A program made the position numbers and the translations under genes. DNA of 64,000 nt from Bacteroidota bacterium (GTDB lineage: Bacteria; Bacteroidota; Bacteroidia; AKYH767-A; OLB10). The stretch lies in NCBI GenBank assembly GCA_016709725.1, contig JADJMG010000011.1, positions 89,912 to 153,911 of the forward strand, given 5' to 3'. This document shows, piece after piece, positions 1 to 10,036 of this stretch. Below the pieces are notes generated by a model, which ran no database searches, was not told the DNA's origin, and saw only the letters and a program-made list of their open reading frames with translations. Each line of letters opens with the position of its first letter. Position 1 is the first letter of the stretch.

Positions 1-1
1 T

Positions 2-2281
2 GGCATGTCCAATTTATCGGGGACGAGCAATGGCTCTTCGTGCAGCTTATCATTTATTGGTGCTACAAACATCAGCGGCAGTGCGGCTGAATTTACAGCA
101 AATGCTGGCTATGGAACAGAAACAATAAACTTCGGTTCTACGGTCGCACTATCGGGAGGTATTATTACATTTGGTTACACTACGCATAATATCTCGTTCA
201 CTAGCACAGGTGCATTTACCATCTCTGGCGGAACGATAAATCTTTCAAAAGATGCAGGATTATCTACATTAAATTTCTTGAGTGACTTAACCATTTCTGG
301 AGGCACTACTTATTTGAAAAACAATACCGGGAAAACAACCGGCCTGGTCAATGGAAATTTTACGCTGAGCAACGGTACGTTTATGCTTTATGCAAACAAC
401 AGCACAAACAATATTGACAGCACAAATCTAAGCATCAACAATGATTTTACTCACTCAGGAGGAATACTTCAATTTTCAAATTATTCAACGAACAGTGGCT
501 CTATAAATTTATTTATAAATGGTTCTAATTTCAACTTGAGTGGAAATGGATCGATGACTTCTGCAGGTGCGGGCACTTCGAATACATTTGGCACTATACT
601 TTTTGGAAATGCTACCAATACAAATTACAACCGATCATCGACTAGTCATCTTCTACAACAAGTAAAATATCGTGTTATCGCGAACGGAAAAGTCACAGCC
701 ATAGCTGGTCCTATTCAAATAGCTTCCCATGCAACAGCGAGCCTTGACTTTCTGAGTGTTGAAACCAATGGAACTTTAAGTTCAGGAACTGTTTCCATGG
801 TGTCGAATGGATTAGCTGCAAACAGCGGGGTTAGTATTAACTCAGGAGGCACGCTTGAATTTACTAATACCAATGGAATTTACGATGGAACAGATAACGC
901 TGCTATTGGCGCATCTGGTAATATGAATTATAATTTAGATCCAAATAGCACTGTTATTTATAAAGGAACAGACAATCAAAAACTATCCGGATATGGCAAT
1001 GGAATTGCTACCGCTGCCCAACATCAATATGGAAATTTAACCATTGACTTTGGGGGTACTCCCGATGCAGAATATGTATACTTAGAACGAAATACTGCAT
1101 TACGTGGCGCCTTGAGAGTTGAAAATGGAGAGTTAAGATTAAATAGTTTTACACTCACTGCAGAATCAGCAAGTGGATCAGGAAACGGATACGTTAAAAG
1201 CGAAGATAACACGGCAATAAATCTTTCGAGACTTAAGATTGGATATACGCCTAGCAATAAAAATCTAGTCTTCCCATTTGGAAAATCAAGTTCAGAAGTA
1301 ATTTATTTAAATTTAATTATTACCAACAACCCAGGATCAGGTTATATCACCATCTCAACAAGAAGTACAGGCGCCAACAACACACCTTTACCAGGCAATG
1401 ATAATGTAAATGCAATTACGAATATCAATCCCGGTGGTGCCGATGTTTCAGCAACACATGTCATTGATAGATGGTGGGAAGTAAATGCTCCAGGAGTGAC
1501 GGCTGACTATATCTTACGTTACAGTGGTGCCGAAAATACGACTTCAGGAGCTACTGCTACTGGAACTTTTAACGTGCAATTTTGGAATGGAGGAAACTTC
1601 ACAAAATTCAACAGTACCGGAAACGGTGTGACGACGGGTGTTGGTGCCATTTCTGCCACCTTAACAAACATCAATGGTCCAATAGTTCTATCATCTGGTA
1701 GTGCTTCACTTCCTATTAAACTAGTACAGTTCGATGCCAAAGTTTCAGGCGACGCGGTTGAAATAACATGGACAACAGCTGAAGAAAAAAACAACGACTT
1801 CTTTAGTATAGAAAGATCAGTAGACGGTCAAAATTTTGAGAAGATTGAAGAAATTGACGGTGCAGGAAATAGCTCTCAGCTCTTAAGATACCAGACAATG
1901 GATCAACAGCCCTTGGCTGGAATTTCATACTATCGATTAAAGCAGACTGACTTTGATGGAAAATTTTCATACTCACCATTGAGAGCAGTGAACAGAGGAA
2001 CTACAAGTATTTCGGACGATCCAGCCTTAGAAGTACGTTCGTTTGGCCCCAATCCCTTCACAGATCAATTCAATGTTGAGTACAATTTAACTCAGGCGGG
2101 TGAAACTTCCATCATGATTTTTAACATGAGTGGTCAAGTAGTTTTTGAAACAAGCAAGAACGATGACCTCGGAAACAATTCATTCAATTACACGGACGAT
2201 AAAAATCTTCCACCGGCAAACTACATTTTGCAAATTATTAATGGAACTGAAAAAGTAACAAAGAAAATCGTTAAAAACTAA
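2..2281 (+). CDS. Secreted protein with type IX secretion C-terminal sorting domain, 5' end outside the window
   Basis: The reading frame is open from the first bases of the window, so the true start and signal peptide probably lie upstream; the first ATG seen is at 5. About the first 560 residues are low-complexity, rich in Ser, Gly, Thr and Asn, with repeated short beta-strand patterns such as 'TISGGTIN' and 'TISGGTTY', typical of a long surface beta structure. Residues about 568-665 form a fibronectin-III-like module ('VEITWTTAEEKNNDFFSIER', 'YYRLKQTDFDG') common in Bacteroidota secreted proteins. Residues about 676-758 are a type A sorting domain (GPNPF, then 'FNMSGQVVF', then a basic 'KVTKKIVKN' end). 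It should be exported by Sec, then type IX, and attached to or released from the cell surface. The ligand is unknown. Six bases separate it from the next gene. Confidence 0.8.
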   Translation, partial: GMSNLSGTSNGSSCSLSFIGATNISGSAAEFTANAGYGTETINFGSTVALSGGIITFGYTTHNISFTSTGAFTISGGTINLSKDAGLSTLNFLSDLTISGGTTYLKNNTGKTTGLVNGNFTLSNGTFMLYANNSTNNIDSTNLSINNDFTHSGGILQFSNYSTNSGSINLFINGSNFNLSGNGSMTSAGAGTSNTFGTILFGNATNTNYNRSSTSHLLQQVKYRVIANGKVTAIAGPIQIASHATASLDFLSVETNGTLSSGTVSMVSNGLAANSGVSINSGGTLEFTNTNGIYDGTDNAAIGASGNMNYNLDPNSTVIYKGTDNQKLSGYGNGIATAAQHQYGNLTIDFGGTPDAEYVYLERNTALRGALRVENGELRLNSFTLTAESASGSGNGYVKSEDNTAINLSRLKIGYTPSNKNLVFPFGKSSSEVIYLNLIITNNPGSGYITISTRSTGANNTPLPGNDNVNAITNINPGGADVSATHVIDRWWEVNAPGVTADYILRYSGAENTTSGATATGTFNVQFWNGGNFTKFNSTGNGVTTGVGAISATLTNINGPIVLSSGSASLPIKLVQFDAKVSGDAVEITWTTAEEKNNDFFSIERSVDGQNFEKIEEIDGAGNSSQLLRYQTMDQQPLAGISYYRLKQTDFDGKFSYSPLRAVNRGTTSISDDPALEVRSFGPNPFTDQFNVEYNLTQAGETSIMIFNMSGQVVFETSKNDDLGNNSFNYTDDKNLPPANYILQIINGTEKVTKKIVKN

Positions 2282-2287
2282 AAATAC

Positions 2288-3394
2288 ATGGGTTATAAAC
2301 TACGAATCAGGAATAAACTAAAACTTTCAACATTACAGAAAGGCTTGCTAATTGCGGGTGGAACTTCAGTACTTACGCTAGCCATCTACTTTGGAATCGG
2401 ATTAAACACTGCAGATGTAACAAATTCTAATGCATCGATCCCACTTATGGAACAAGATCCTATTAACAACGGAGAAATCACCATTGGCTTTGGATGGGAT
2501 GAAGGCCTACCTTTAGTTTCAGAAATCGGTCCAGATGGAATTGATGTTTGCGTTCATGCTGAATGCATATCTGGCGGAAAAGACAATACCCTTGGATTAA
2601 GTGCGGGTAATGGAATGAAAAATATAAATCTTATTATTCCAAAATCGGAAGAACTAAATGGAGAGGGTATTGACATTGCTATTGACTATCGAAGGTTTGA
2701 AAAATCGGGCGACTTTTATACAAGAGGAAAAGAATTCAACTTTGGAATGAAAGATGGAAAGCTTGCTATTAAATATAAATTAACTGCAGCTAACGGAAAA
2801 TCATACAGTATAAATGAAACCACGAATTATGAAATTCCTGAAGATATGGAGTTTAGAAATTATCGTTTCATCTATACTCCTACTACCGGAAAAGGAGAGT
2901 TATTAGTAGATCGTGTAGTCGTTTGGAATAATCAAGCGGCGCCACATAGTAAACTTACTTGGAACAAATCTGAAAACATTATTATTGGTAATGAAATGAA
3001 CGGAGAAGGAAAACCTCTTCCATTCTTCGACAATTTAGTCATTCGTAAAACCAACGCATCTTCTAAAACTCCAATGGAATTACTAAGCTTCTCAGCGGAC
3101 CTTGAAGGACAATTTGTAAAATTAAATTGGCACACTGCAAAAGAATTCGGTGTTCAAGATTTTATCATTGAGAAAAGCTCAGATACAAAATCATACAAAG
3201 AAGTAGGAAGAGTAAAAGCTGCAGGTCAATCCAACACACTTTTAGAATATTCTCTCAAAGACAAAGAACCATTAATAGGTGTTACTTACTACCGATTAGC
3301 CCTAAGTAATAGTAACGCTCATTCTATTTGGGTGCCAGTTATTGCTTTTAAATTAAAACCAGAGCAAATGATTCCAACTTCTGCCAACAATTAA
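2288..3394 (+). CDS. Membrane-anchored protein with LamG-like and fibronectin-III-like regions
   Basis: A 368-residue protein with a basic N-terminus and one hydrophobic segment at about residues 17-37, then an exported body. Residues about 90-250 look like a concanavalin/laminin-G-type beta sandwich (inference from the pattern, including 'EFNFGMKDGKLAIKYKL'). Residues about 262-350 are the same fibronectin-like module as in the preceding gene ('VKLNWHTAKEFGVQDFIIEK', 'GVTYYRLALSN'). There is no type IX sorting domain, so it probably stays anchored in the inner membrane or acts in the periplasm. It lies 6 bp behind the upstream secreted protein and ends before a strong terminator, so the two are probably co-transcribed and work together. 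No specific function is recognised. Confidence 0.6.
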   Translation: MGYKLRIRNKLKLSTLQKGLLIAGGTSVLTLAIYFGIGLNTADVTNSNASIPLMEQDPINNGEITIGFGWDEGLPLVSEIGPDGIDVCVHAECISGGKDNTLGLSAGNGMKNINLIIPKSEELNGEGIDIAIDYRRFEKSGDFYTRGKEFNFGMKDGKLAIKYKLTAANGKSYSINETTNYEIPEDMEFRNYRFIYTPTTGKGELLVDRVVVWNNQAAPHSKLTWNKSENIIIGNEMNGEGKPLPFFDNLVIRKTNASSKTPMELLSFSADLEGQFVKLNWHTAKEFGVQDFIIEKSSDTKSYKEVGRVKAAGQSNTLLEYSLKDKEPLIGVTYYRLALSNSNAHSIWVPVIAFKLKPEQMIPTSANN

Positions 3395-3439
3395 AATTAA
3401 TTCTCGGGTAGAAAACAAAATTTAAAACTTTATTGATTA

Positions 3440-3469
3440 AAAGTCGAATATTTAATATTCGACTTTTTT
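3440..3469 (+). terminator. Rho-independent terminator after the first gene pair
   Basis: An inverted repeat (GTCGAATATT pairing with AATATTCGAC) flanked by A on the left and followed by a T run. Symmetry would let it work in both directions, but only plus-strand genes flank it. Confidence 0.75.
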
Positions 3470-3546
3470 GTGTTTTATTTTTTAATTTACAATCCACTAA
3501 TTGTCATAGATTTAAAAATATAAAATTCATATTATAAAGAAAAAAT

Positions 3547-3554
3547 TAAATTTG
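3547..3554 (+). promoter_or_regulatory. Bacteroidota-type -7 promoter box of mscL
   Basis: TAAATTTG matches the TAnnTTTG -7 consensus of the Bacteroidota primary sigma factor exactly, 23 bp before the mscL ATG. No clear -33 TTG was identified. Confidence 0.5.
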
Positions 3555-3577
3555 CACTTAATCTAAAAACTAATAAC

Positions 3578-4012
3578 ATGAGTTTTATTAAAGAATTCAA
3601 AGAATTCGCTGTAAAAGGTAATTTGATCGACTTCGCTATCGGTGTGGTAGTTGGAGGTGCATTCGGAAAAGTAACTACAGCATTTGTAGATGGTATGGTT
3701 ATGCCAGTAGTTGGTAAACTAATTGGAGGTCAAAATTTCTCCGACTTGAAATTAAAAATTCAAGATGGATCAAAAGAAGTATTAGATTCTGCCGGAAATA
3801 TTGTTTCTACATCGGTTCCTGAAGTATACATTAAATACGGAGAGTTCATCACTACAGTTATCGACTTCACCGTAGTTGCATTTGTTATGTTTTTAGTAAT
3901 CAAAGCCATGAACAAATTAAAAAAGAATGAGAACGAAGCTCCAGCTGCACCACCAGCACCAACAAAAGAAGAAATTTTACTAGGAGAGATCAGAGATTTA
4001 CTTAAAAAATAA
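3578..4012 (+). CDS. mscL: Large-conductance mechanosensitive channel MscL
   Basis: Forms the homopentameric inner-membrane channel that opens under membrane tension and releases solutes on hypo-osmotic shock. The 144-residue length fits the family. The N-terminal amphipathic helix and TM1 carry the family hallmark 'EFAVKGNLIDFAIGVVVGG'; TM2 is at about residues 88-108, and the C-terminus holds the usual charged helix after a Pro/Ala-rich linker. The periplasmic loop between the TMs includes 'LKIQDGSKEVLDSAGNIV', somewhat longer than in enterobacterial MscL. It has its own promoter box and stands 27 bp before the DUF3078 gene, with which it may be co-transcribed. Confidence 0.95.
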   Translation: MSFIKEFKEFAVKGNLIDFAIGVVVGGAFGKVTTAFVDGMVMPVVGKLIGGQNFSDLKLKIQDGSKEVLDSAGNIVSTSVPEVYIKYGEFITTVIDFTVVAFVMFLVIKAMNKLKKNENEAPAAPPAPTKEEILLGEIRDLLKK

Positions 4013-4039
4013 TTAGAATAAAAAATAATTAAATTATAT

Positions 4040-4993
4040 ATGAAACGTATAGGGATACTACTATTTTTCATTTTAGGGAACGTGGCTCTGAGCCATGCAC
4101 AGAGTGATTCAACGGTAAAAGCAGATACCGTTTGGAGAACAGGGGGATTATTTTCCTCCTCATTTAATCAAGTTAGTTTAATGAATTGGGCAGCGGGAGG
4201 ACAAGATGCCATGTCGCTCAACAATATTGTTAGCTTATTTGCGAAATACAAAAAAGGACATGTCGCTTGGGATAACACTCTAGACATGGGCTATGGAATT
4301 GTGAAGCAAGGTGACGAAAAAATCAGAAAAAATGATGACCGTTTAGAACTTAACTCAAAGCTTGGAATCCAAGCGAACGAAAGTAAATTCTATTACACTT
4401 TACTTTTTAATCTCAGATCGCAGTTTGCTGAAGGATATAATTACCCCAGAACGGATTCGTCACTCTACATTTCTAAGTTTGCAGCACCAGCATTTACACT
4501 ATTCTCGTTGGGGATGGATTATAAGCCTACCGATTACTTTTCATTCTTCCTCTCTCCAATCACTGCTAGAGGAATTATCGTAAATGACAAGCGTCTTTCC
4601 GATGAAGGTGCTTATGGTGTTGATCCAGGAGAAAAATTTCGTGCAGAAGTGGGAGCCTATTTAAACACACGTTTCCAAAAAGACATTGTAAAGAATGTAA
4701 ACTTCATGACCAAACTGGATTTATTCAGCAATTATCAGGAAGATCCACAGAACGTCGATGTCAATTGGGAAGTTTTGATCTCCATGAAAGTAAATTCTTT
4801 CCTTTCGGTATCTATCGGAACACAGCTAATTTATGATGACAATACTCAAATTGCACTCTTTAGAAGCGTAAATGGTGCCGATGTGCCTGTCTTGCGATTA
4901 GATGGAACACAGAAAACAGGACCCAGACTGCAATTCCGTCAAATCTTTGGTGTTGGTTTAACCTATAAAATGGAGCGATTTGCTGTTCGTTAA
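4040..4993 (+). CDS. DUF3078 family outer-membrane-type protein
   Basis: A 317-residue protein with a signal peptide (cleavage probably after about residue 20, 'ALSHAQ'). The mature part begins 'WRTGGLFSSSFNQVSLMNWA' followed by 'AAGGQDAMSLN', the typical opening of DUF3078 proteins of Bacteroidota, and continues as alternating amphipathic strands ending in an aromatic-rich C-terminus ('VGLTYKMERFAVR'). That suggests a small outer-membrane beta-barrel, but the biochemical role of the family is unknown to me. A strong terminator follows at 5018. Confidence 0.8.
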   Translation: MKRIGILLFFILGNVALSHAQSDSTVKADTVWRTGGLFSSSFNQVSLMNWAAGGQDAMSLNNIVSLFAKYKKGHVAWDNTLDMGYGIVKQGDEKIRKNDDRLELNSKLGIQANESKFYYTLLFNLRSQFAEGYNYPRTDSSLYISKFAAPAFTLFSLGMDYKPTDYFSFFLSPITARGIIVNDKRLSDEGAYGVDPGEKFRAEVGAYLNTRFQKDIVKNVNFMTKLDLFSNYQEDPQNVDVNWEVLISMKVNSFLSVSIGTQLIYDDNTQIALFRSVNGADVPVLRLDGTQKTGPRLQFRQIFGVGLTYKMERFAVR

Positions 4994-5017
4994 CAAATAA
5001 TACATACAAATAGTACG

Positions 5018-5052
5018 ACAGGTTTGCTTTATTGGCAAACCTGTTTTATTTT
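5018..5052 (+). terminator. Rho-independent terminator after the DUF3078 gene
   Basis: A perfect 10-bp stem (ACAGGTTTGC / GCAAACCTGT, 5018-5027 and 5035-5044) followed by TTTATTTT. It covers the TTG codon at 5032 that opens the longest reading frame of the next gene, which is a reason to reject that start. Confidence 0.8.
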
Positions 5053-5058
5053 GGCAGA

Positions 5059-8000
5059 ATGGGATTGGTCATTTATAAGTCTTCAGCCGGTTCGGGAAAA
5101 ACATTTACTCTCGTTCAACAGTTTTTAATTAAAGTAATTGGCCAGCCTTGGCTCTTTCAACGAATCTTAGCTATCACGTTCACCAATAAGGCTACCGAAG
5201 AACTTAAAACAAGAATAATCAAAGAACTCGATTTGTTAGCGCATGGAGAAAAATCAATGCACCTTGAGGTACTTCTGGCAAAACTTCCGAAACTTAATGA
5301 AAAGGAAATATATGAGAATGCACAAATTGTTCTAGTCAAAATTTTACATAATTATTCCTCTTTTGCCATTTCAACTATTGATAGCTACTTTCAAGTTTTA
5401 GCTAGGACTTTAGCCAGAGAACTTTTACTTCCACTTAAATACAATATTGAACTTGATACAGAATACATCTGTAAAAACACAACCAATAGTTTATTAGACG
5501 AAGCAGGCAAGGACGAACAAATTACTTCTTGGTTAGAAAAACTTCTTTTGCACCGCATCGATGAAGGCAAAAACTGGAATGTAAAGACGGAACTCGAAAA
5601 AATGACGAAGGAGCTTTTGCAATCAACCTCAGCAAGAGATCATGCAGCTTCTGTCGACATGAATAAACTACTTGATTTGATCCAGTGGATGATCATCAAA
5701 AAGAAAGAAGTTGAAAAATTCATGAATGCCAAAGGGCAAGAAGCTATTCAAGTTTTAGCGAAGCATCAAGTAGACGTCAATAAATTCTATTATAAATCGA
5801 GAGGACCTGTAGGATATTTACTAAAGATAGCTAATCGAAAAAGTGGATACAAAGAATTTTCAGGAATCAATTCTTATACTCAGTCAGCGCTTGAAGATCC
5901 ACTCGTATTAGTTCCAAAAGCAGAACAAAACAATACATTCTTAGTGTCCATTGCGACTGAAGAAATATATCCATTGCTCGATCAGGCTGTCAGTTATATC
6001 TATGAACATCAACGTGCATACTTATCCGTTTCTGAAGCATTAAAATTAATTTATCAATCGGGAATTAGTGGAGCTTTAGATGAAAAACTAAAAGAATACA
6101 GAGAGACAAATCAAATTTTTCATTTGTCAGATACGACAAGAATGCTCAGCAAAATGGTAGCGGATCAAGACGCTCCATTCATTTATGAAAAATCAGGAAA
6201 CACTTATTTACATTTACTCATTGATGAATTTCAAGATACAGGTTCAGAACAATGGCAAATTTTAAAACCATTGGTTATAAACTCACTTTCTACTGGCAAC
6301 GAAGTGATTTTAGTAGGAGATGCAAAGCAAAGCATTTATCGCTGGAGAGGTGGAAATATGCAATTGCTTTTAGAAGGTGTAGAAAAAGATTTAAAGAAAT
6401 CTGGATTCCCATTAAAGAATATCATACTCGATACGAACTACCGAAGTAAAAAAAATATCATCGAATTCAACAATGCCTTTTTTCCTTTAGCAGCACAATT
6501 GTTGAGTACGAAATTCAACCCTGACGAAAATATTTTTCAGCTTGCCTATCATCAGGAACAGGTTTTTCAAAAATCAAGGGAAAAAGGTGCGGAAGGAGGT
6601 TATCTACAAATTGACTTCTTCGAATCCGACAAAGCAAAAAAAAATGACGATGTCGTTCCTGTACATTGGAAGATGAAAGCACTCGGTAGAATGGATGCCA
6701 TCATTGAGGATTTGCTTGTGAAAGGCTATCAACTAAAGATATCACTCTAATTTTCCGTAACAACCGTCACGAAAAGAAATTGCAGATTATTTGTTTAACC
6801 AAGGGAAATATCCGTTTATTTCAACCAACTCTCTTTTACTTTCCACCCATCCGAAAGTAAATTTATTATTAAATAGTTTGCGGCTTTTATTGCAGCCCGA
6901 CTCTCCCCTACTCCATGAGGAAATTGATCTGCATGCATTGTCCCATTCTACAACTCCGAATTTTCCTTTCCAATCCGTGCGACAGAATAAAAATAAAGTA
7001 TCATGGGCCAAACAGAATATCATTAGTCAAAGAAAAACTAATTGCTTTGCCACTTGACATTGTTGTACATCATATTCATGAGTTACTTGGTCTTTCTGTA
7101 GTTGATCCATTCATCCAAAATTCAACGATCTTATCAAAGATTTCGCAAGTACAATTAACAATACCATTGCAGGATTTATTCAATGGTGGGATGAACATGA
7201 GCCTACAAGAAAGTGGAGCGTAAATTTAGATGAAGGTGGTGATGCAATTCGAATGATTTCCATTCATCGTTCCAAAGGACTAGAATTTCCAATTGTTATC
7301 ATTCCGTTTCTTGATTGGGAATATACGCCCAACAATAAATCCATTTTATGGGTGAAGAGCAAGGAAGAAAAATTTGCAGAGCATGGAAGTATTCCCGTAC
7401 AAGCTGTAAAGTCGCTCAGTGAATCTTATTTTAGCGAAGACTATTATGAAGAATCATTAAACACGGCATTGGATAATATCAACTTACTATACGTAGCTTT
7501 CACTCGACCAGAAGAAAAACTATTTATCCTTTCTCCAAAAAAACCTGCACACAATGAAATTGCTTGTCTTTTAAAAGATGCGATGTCTACTCATGTAGAA
7601 TGGAGTCAGCAAATTACTAATCCCGAAATAGAAACATTTACCATTGGGCAAAACGAATCGAAACAAATACAAGATTCAAAAGTAAAATCTGCTTCTATTT
7701 ATTCACCTGCTTCTTTTTCGATGATTGATTTTTCAAAAAGCGAAAATGTACAACTTCATCTTCCACCATTAAAAACATCTTTTACCAGTGATGAAATCAT
7801 CATCGGAAATTTAATTCATGAAACGATTTCATATGTCTACCATAAAGATGATATTCCAAAAATTGTAAATGAAGTACTTTCAAAAAATGGAAACCAAGCT
7901 TTTCGCAAATTTTCGGAAACGGTGACACAACAAGTGTATGCTATATGGACACTTTTAGAAAATAAAAACTGGACATCATCTTCTTTCGAAATTGTAAACG

Positions 8001-8221
8001 AATGCGATTTATGTGATGAACAGGGAATGCTTCATCGTCCAGACCGAGTTTTGATAAATGGTGACACTGGAATCGTTATTGATTTTAAAACGGGAAAGCA
8101 GGATGAAAAATACCATCAGCAGGTTAAGGAGTATTGTAGGTTGCTGGAAGCCACAGGAATTTCAAATCTTACCGGCTATCTATTATATACCACTGACAAG
8201 GAAATAGTTAAAGTTGTGTAA
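5059..8221 (+). CDS. UvrD/AddA-type helicase with C-terminal RecB-family nuclease, interrupted by four frameshifts
   Basis: Expected to be an ATP-dependent 3'-5' DNA helicase-nuclease of the RecB/AddA class for double-strand break processing. The ATG at 5059 precedes the Walker A motif 'YKSSAGSGKTFTLV'. Motif Ia (ITFTNKATEELKTRI), motif II (LLIDEFQDTGSEQW), motif III (VGDAKQSIYRWRGGN) and motif IV (NYRSKKNI) are in the first reading frame (to 6750). Motif V (SIHRSKGLEFP), motif VI (LLYVAFTRPEEKL) and the nuclease core (GIVIDFKTGKQDEKYHQQVKEY split as IDFKTGK and QQVKEY) are in the last (about 7121-8221). Between them the frame changes near 6736, 6778, 7035 and 7118; most changes are explained by one missing base in A or G runs. 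Corrected length would be about 1,050 residues. An AddB-like partner is not adjacent. Either sequencing errors or a decaying gene; I favour errors. Confidence 0.8.
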
Positions 8222-8259
8222 TTACAACCTTTGTTACCTAAAAAAAGAGGATAATTGAC

Positions 8260-8267
8260 TAATTTTG
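8260..8267 (+). promoter_or_regulatory. -7 promoter box of the P5C dehydrogenase gene
   Basis: TAATTTTG fits TAnnTTTG exactly, 36 bp before the ATG at 8304. Confidence 0.45.
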
Positions 8268-8303
8268 CAATTCTATTTTCATGAATTAATAAATTAAATA
8301 AAA

Positions 8304-9929
8304 ATGTCAAATTCAATCTTCCAGGTACCTGTTGCCATCAATGAACCCATCTTAAGTTATGCTCCTGGCACCGCCGACCGAAAACATTTACAAGATACCC
8401 TTAAAAAAATGCGCAGTGAGGTGGTTGATGTTCCTATGTACATCAATGGAAAAGCAGTTCATACTACAAAAAAGGGCGAGTTACGTCCACCTCATGATCA
8501 TAAACATTTATTAGGAAATTATTCTATTGGCGATGCTAGTCATGTTACCATGGCCATTGATGCCGCATTAGCAGCTCGTTCAGCATGGGCAGATATGGAA
8601 TGGGAGCAACGCGCTTCCATATTTTTAAAAGCAGCAGAATTGCTTGCTGGTCCATATCGTTCTAAAATAAATGCAGCTACCATGTTAGCGCAGAGTAAAA
8701 GTGCATATCAAGCAGAAATTGATGCAGCTTGTGAGATGATTGATTTTTTACGTTTCAATGTACAATATGCAAGAGAAATTTATACACAACAACCGATATC
8801 ATCCAAAGGAGTTTACAATCGCTTAGAGCAACGTCCGCTCGAAGGATTCGTATTTGCATTGACTCCGTTTAACTTCACTGCTATCTCTGGAAATCTTCCA
8901 ACCTCTGCAGCGTTGATGGGAAATACCGTTGTTTGGAAACCTGCCTTCACCCAAATTTATTCTGCAAGAGTATTGATGGAAGTATTTATGGAAGCCGGAT
9001 TACCTGCAGGTGTTATCAATTTAATTTATGTTCCTGGAGCAGCGACAGGCGATGTGATTTTCAGTCACCCTGATTTTGCAGGGATACACTTCACAGGTTC
9101 TACGGGTGTGTTTCAAGATGTATGGAAATCGATTGGCAACAATATTCACAAATACAAATCGTACCCTCGTATTGTTGGTGAGACTGGTGGAAAAGATTTT
9201 ATTCTTGCTCATCCTACGGCAAACGCTGATGAGGTAATTACAGCTCTGAGCAGAGGAGCTTTTGAATATCAAGGGCAAAAATGTTCGGCTGCTTCACGTG
9301 CTTACATTCCTGCTTCGATGTGGCCTGCTGTGAAAGATGGATTGATTCGTGACCTGAAAAGTATGAAGATGGGTCCAACGGAAGACTTTGGAAACTTCAT
9401 TAATGCCGTTATTGACGAAAAAGCATTCGATAAAATTTCAGGATATATTGATCGCGCTAAAGAAAGTAAGGACGTTGAAATTATTGCAGGCGGAACTTAT
9501 GATAAGAGCACAGGATATTTCATTGCTCCTACCGTTTTACTTGCTAAAAAGCCCGACTACATCACCATGTGTGAAGAGATTTTTGGTCCGATCTTAACTG
9601 TATATGTTTATGAAGATGCAAAATTTGAGGAGACATGTGAGCTAGTTGATAAGACTGGAATTTATGCTTTGACGGGCTCCATCATCTCAAAAGATCGCTA
9701 CGCTATTCAACTTGCAACTAAAAAATTAGTGCATGCAGCAGGTAATTTCTACATCAACGATAAGTGTACGGGTGCTGTGGTTGGACAACAACCTTTTGGT
9801 GGATCAAGAGCTTCAGGAACGAATGACAAAGCAGGATCATTATTTAATTTATTAAGATGGGTTTCTGCACGAACCATTAAAGAAACCTTCGTACCTGCTA
9901 CGGATTATCGTTATCCGTTTTTAGATTAA
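8304..9929 (+). CDS. pruA: L-glutamate gamma-semialdehyde (1-pyrroline-5-carboxylate) dehydrogenase
   Basis: Oxidises L-glutamate 5-semialdehyde to glutamate with NAD+, the second step of proline catabolism, in the cytoplasm. At 541 residues it matches the mono-functional P5C dehydrogenases of the aldehyde dehydrogenase superfamily. Visible motifs are the N-terminal 'PMYINGKAVHT', the cofactor-fold segment 'ALTPFNFTAISGNLP', the general-base region 'VGETGGKDFI' and the catalytic cysteine in 'YQGQKCSAASRAY', followed by 'EEIFGPILTVYVY' and 'PFGGSRASGTNDKAG'. The proline dehydrogenase that supplies its substrate is not in the window. It has its own promoter box and ends in a convergent terminator region shared with the ABC ATPase gene. 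Confidence 0.95.
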   Translation: MSNSIFQVPVAINEPILSYAPGTADRKHLQDTLKKMRSEVVDVPMYINGKAVHTTKKGELRPPHDHKHLLGNYSIGDASHVTMAIDAALAARSAWADMEWEQRASIFLKAAELLAGPYRSKINAATMLAQSKSAYQAEIDAACEMIDFLRFNVQYAREIYTQQPISSKGVYNRLEQRPLEGFVFALTPFNFTAISGNLPTSAALMGNTVVWKPAFTQIYSARVLMEVFMEAGLPAGVINLIYVPGAATGDVIFSHPDFAGIHFTGSTGVFQDVWKSIGNNIHKYKSYPRIVGETGGKDFILAHPTANADEVITALSRGAFEYQGQKCSAASRAYIPASMWPAVKDGLIRDLKSMKMGPTEDFGNFINAVIDEKAFDKISGYIDRAKESKDVEIIAGGTYDKSTGYFIAPTVLLAKKPDYITMCEEIFGPILTVYVYEDAKFEETCELVDKTGIYALTGSIISKDRYAIQLATKKLVHAAGNFYINDKCTGAVVGQQPFGGSRASGTNDKAGSLFNLLRWVSARTIKETFVPATDYRYPFLD

Positions 9930-9941
9930 TTCAGAATTTAG

Positions 9942-9959
9942 TCCCGATAGCTATCGGGA
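9942..9959. repeat. Perfect 18-bp palindrome TCCCGATAGCTATCGGGA
   Basis: A perfect 18-bp palindrome 13 bp after the pruA stop, with no T run, followed by a short palindromic GAATTCAGAATTC. It could form a hairpin that stabilises or ends the transcript. I recall similar GATAGCTATC palindromes as abundant intergenic repeats in some Bacteroidota genomes, but cannot check that here. Confidence 0.6.
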
Positions 9960-10004
9960 TAGGAATTCAGAATTCTATACTTCATAAAAATTCTAATTAA
10001 ATTC

Positions 10005-10036
10005 AAAAAAAGCCTACTCCACAAATTGGGCTTTTT
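10005..10036. terminator. Bidirectional terminator between pruA and the ABC ATPase gene
   Basis: AAAAAAAGCC pairs with GGGCTTTTT around a 13-base loop, with A and T runs on either side, between two convergent genes. It overlaps the last codon of the minus-strand gene. Confidence 0.65.

Noticed and set aside
5032..5058. TTG start extending the helicase-nuclease by nine residues
   Set aside because: The codon lies inside the terminator hairpin of the preceding gene; the ATG at 5059 directly precedes the Walker A region.
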